Assembly (NCBI GenBank): GCA_032654645.1
Contig: JAULAW010000016.1
Span: 310,001 to 374,000, forward strand
DNA: 64,000 nt
Source: CAITJF01 sp032654645
Lineage (GTDB): Bacteria > Pseudomonadota > Gammaproteobacteria > Burkholderiales > Gallionellaceae
Reading direction: 5' to 3'
The notes beneath the pieces were generated by a model that made no database searches, was not told the DNA's origin, and saw nothing but the letters and a program-made list of their open reading frames with translations. Every line of letters begins with the position of its first letter. Position 1 is the first letter of the stretch. Of the stretch, positions 63,470-64,000 are shown one piece after another. Made by a program: the position numbers and the translations under genes.

Positions 63470-64000
63470 ATGACGGACTGGCTGAGACAGTATCGTGTGC
63501 AGATTGATCGCATTGACGATGAGTTGATAAAGCTCGTCAATCAGCGCGCCGAACTGGCTCAGCAAATTGGACATCTGAAAGATAACGATGCGGTGTTGCG
63601 TCCGGAACGTGAGGCGCAGGTTCTGCTGCGCGTGCAAAACAATAACACCGGGCCGTTGAGCAAGCAGGCGGTAGCGCAATTGTTCACGGAAATCATGTCG
63701 CAGTGCCGCGCACTGGAGGCTCCGCTGTCGGTGGCTTATCTCGGGCCGGAAGGCACGTTCAGCGAAGCGGCTGCGCTGAAGCGCTTTGGCAGCGCGGTGC
63801 ACGGCAAGCCATGCATGACCATAGATGAAGTGTTTCGCGCGGTGGAAAGTGGCGCGGTGGATTTCGGCATAGTGCCGGTGGAAAACTCCACCGAAGGCGC
63901 GATCGGACGCACGCTGGATTTGTTGCTGCAAAGCCCGCTCAAGGTTTGCGGCGAGGTCATGCTGACGATCCACCAATGCCTGCTCGCCAAGGGATGCGCG
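63470..64000 (+). CDS. pheA: chorismate mutase/prephenate dehydratase, N-terminal part
   Basis: The frame is open from the ATG at 63470 to the window end, so the gene is cut by the window. The chorismate mutase domain reads RVQIDRIDDELIKLVNQRAEL with VLRPEREAQVL. The prephenate dehydratase domain starts VAYLGPEGTFSEAAALKRFG and contains DFGIVPVENSTEGAIGRTLD. It is the P-protein of phenylalanine synthesis. This order after serA is common in betaproteobacteria. Confidence 0.95.
   Translation, partial: MTDWLRQYRVQIDRIDDELIKLVNQRAELAQQIGHLKDNDAVLRPEREAQVLLRVQNNNTGPLSKQAVAQLFTEIMSQCRALEAPLSVAYLGPEGTFSEAAALKRFGSAVHGKPCMTIDEVFRAVESGAVDFGIVPVENSTEGAIGRTLDLLLQSPLKVCGEVMLTIHQCLLAKGCA

Overview
The window reads as a chromosomal segment of a betaproteobacterium, probably from the Nitrosomonadales. 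The evidence is the ispH-lspA-ileS-ribF cluster, the gyrA-serC-serA-pheA block and the general codon and GC style. The genus is not fixed by anything I can see.

Left part (about 1-29.4 kb). After three poorly characterised genes comes a large type III-B CRISPR-Cas locus. From left to right it holds: a leftward effector/regulator operon (Card1-type CARF-nuclease, Csx16, NE0113-family CARF-wHTH protein); a leader region with three leader copies, one of them inverted; one isolated repeat; an array of 25 identical 36-nt repeats and 24 spacers; an adaptation operon with a reverse transcriptase-Cas1 fusion and two tandem Cas2 genes; a decayed second array end; two toxin-antitoxin modules (BrnT/BrnA, VapC/Phd); and the leftward operon NE0113-like, cas6, cmr1, cmr2, cmr3, cmr4, cmr5, cmr6, followed by a small membrane-anchored protein with a SAVED/CARF-like fold. 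Working model: crRNAs cut by Cas6 guide the Cmr complex. Cmr2 keeps its GGDD cyclase motif but has no HD domain, so it should signal by cyclic oligoadenylate. Card1, and perhaps the membrane protein, would be effectors. The two NE0113 proteins and Csx16 would sense or remove the signal. RT-Cas1 would allow spacer capture from RNA.

An insertion sequence with a 5-bp target duplication sits just upstream of the cmr operon. A P4-type tyrosine integrase next to a 50-nt 3' fragment of tRNA-Arg(ACG) marks one end of an integrated element, so the CRISPR locus may lie on a mobile island. Between 29.4 and 32 kb are a HigB/HigA-like pair, a second truncated integrase and an IS3 fragment.

Middle part (32-46.7 kb). 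A polyprenyl synthase with a lysine-rich partner gene is followed by ispH, lspA and ileS. The usual ribF-ileS junction is broken by a 7-kb cargo: an AlbA_2-domain protein, a very large SF1 helicase with a Vsr-like nuclease domain, and the 5' stub of a PLD-type helicase gene. This looks like a second small defence island.

Right part (46.7-64 kb). A P2-type cation ATPase, a Met/Cys/His-rich metal-binding protein, a DHH phosphoesterase, two small exported proteins, a MoxR ATPase and a VapC/AbrB pair are followed by a graveyard of mobile elements (3' end of a group II intron, a TnpB fragment). The window ends with gyrA, serC, serA and the start of pheA. Several families of dispersed intergenic repeats and two MITE-like inverted-repeat elements are scattered through the window.
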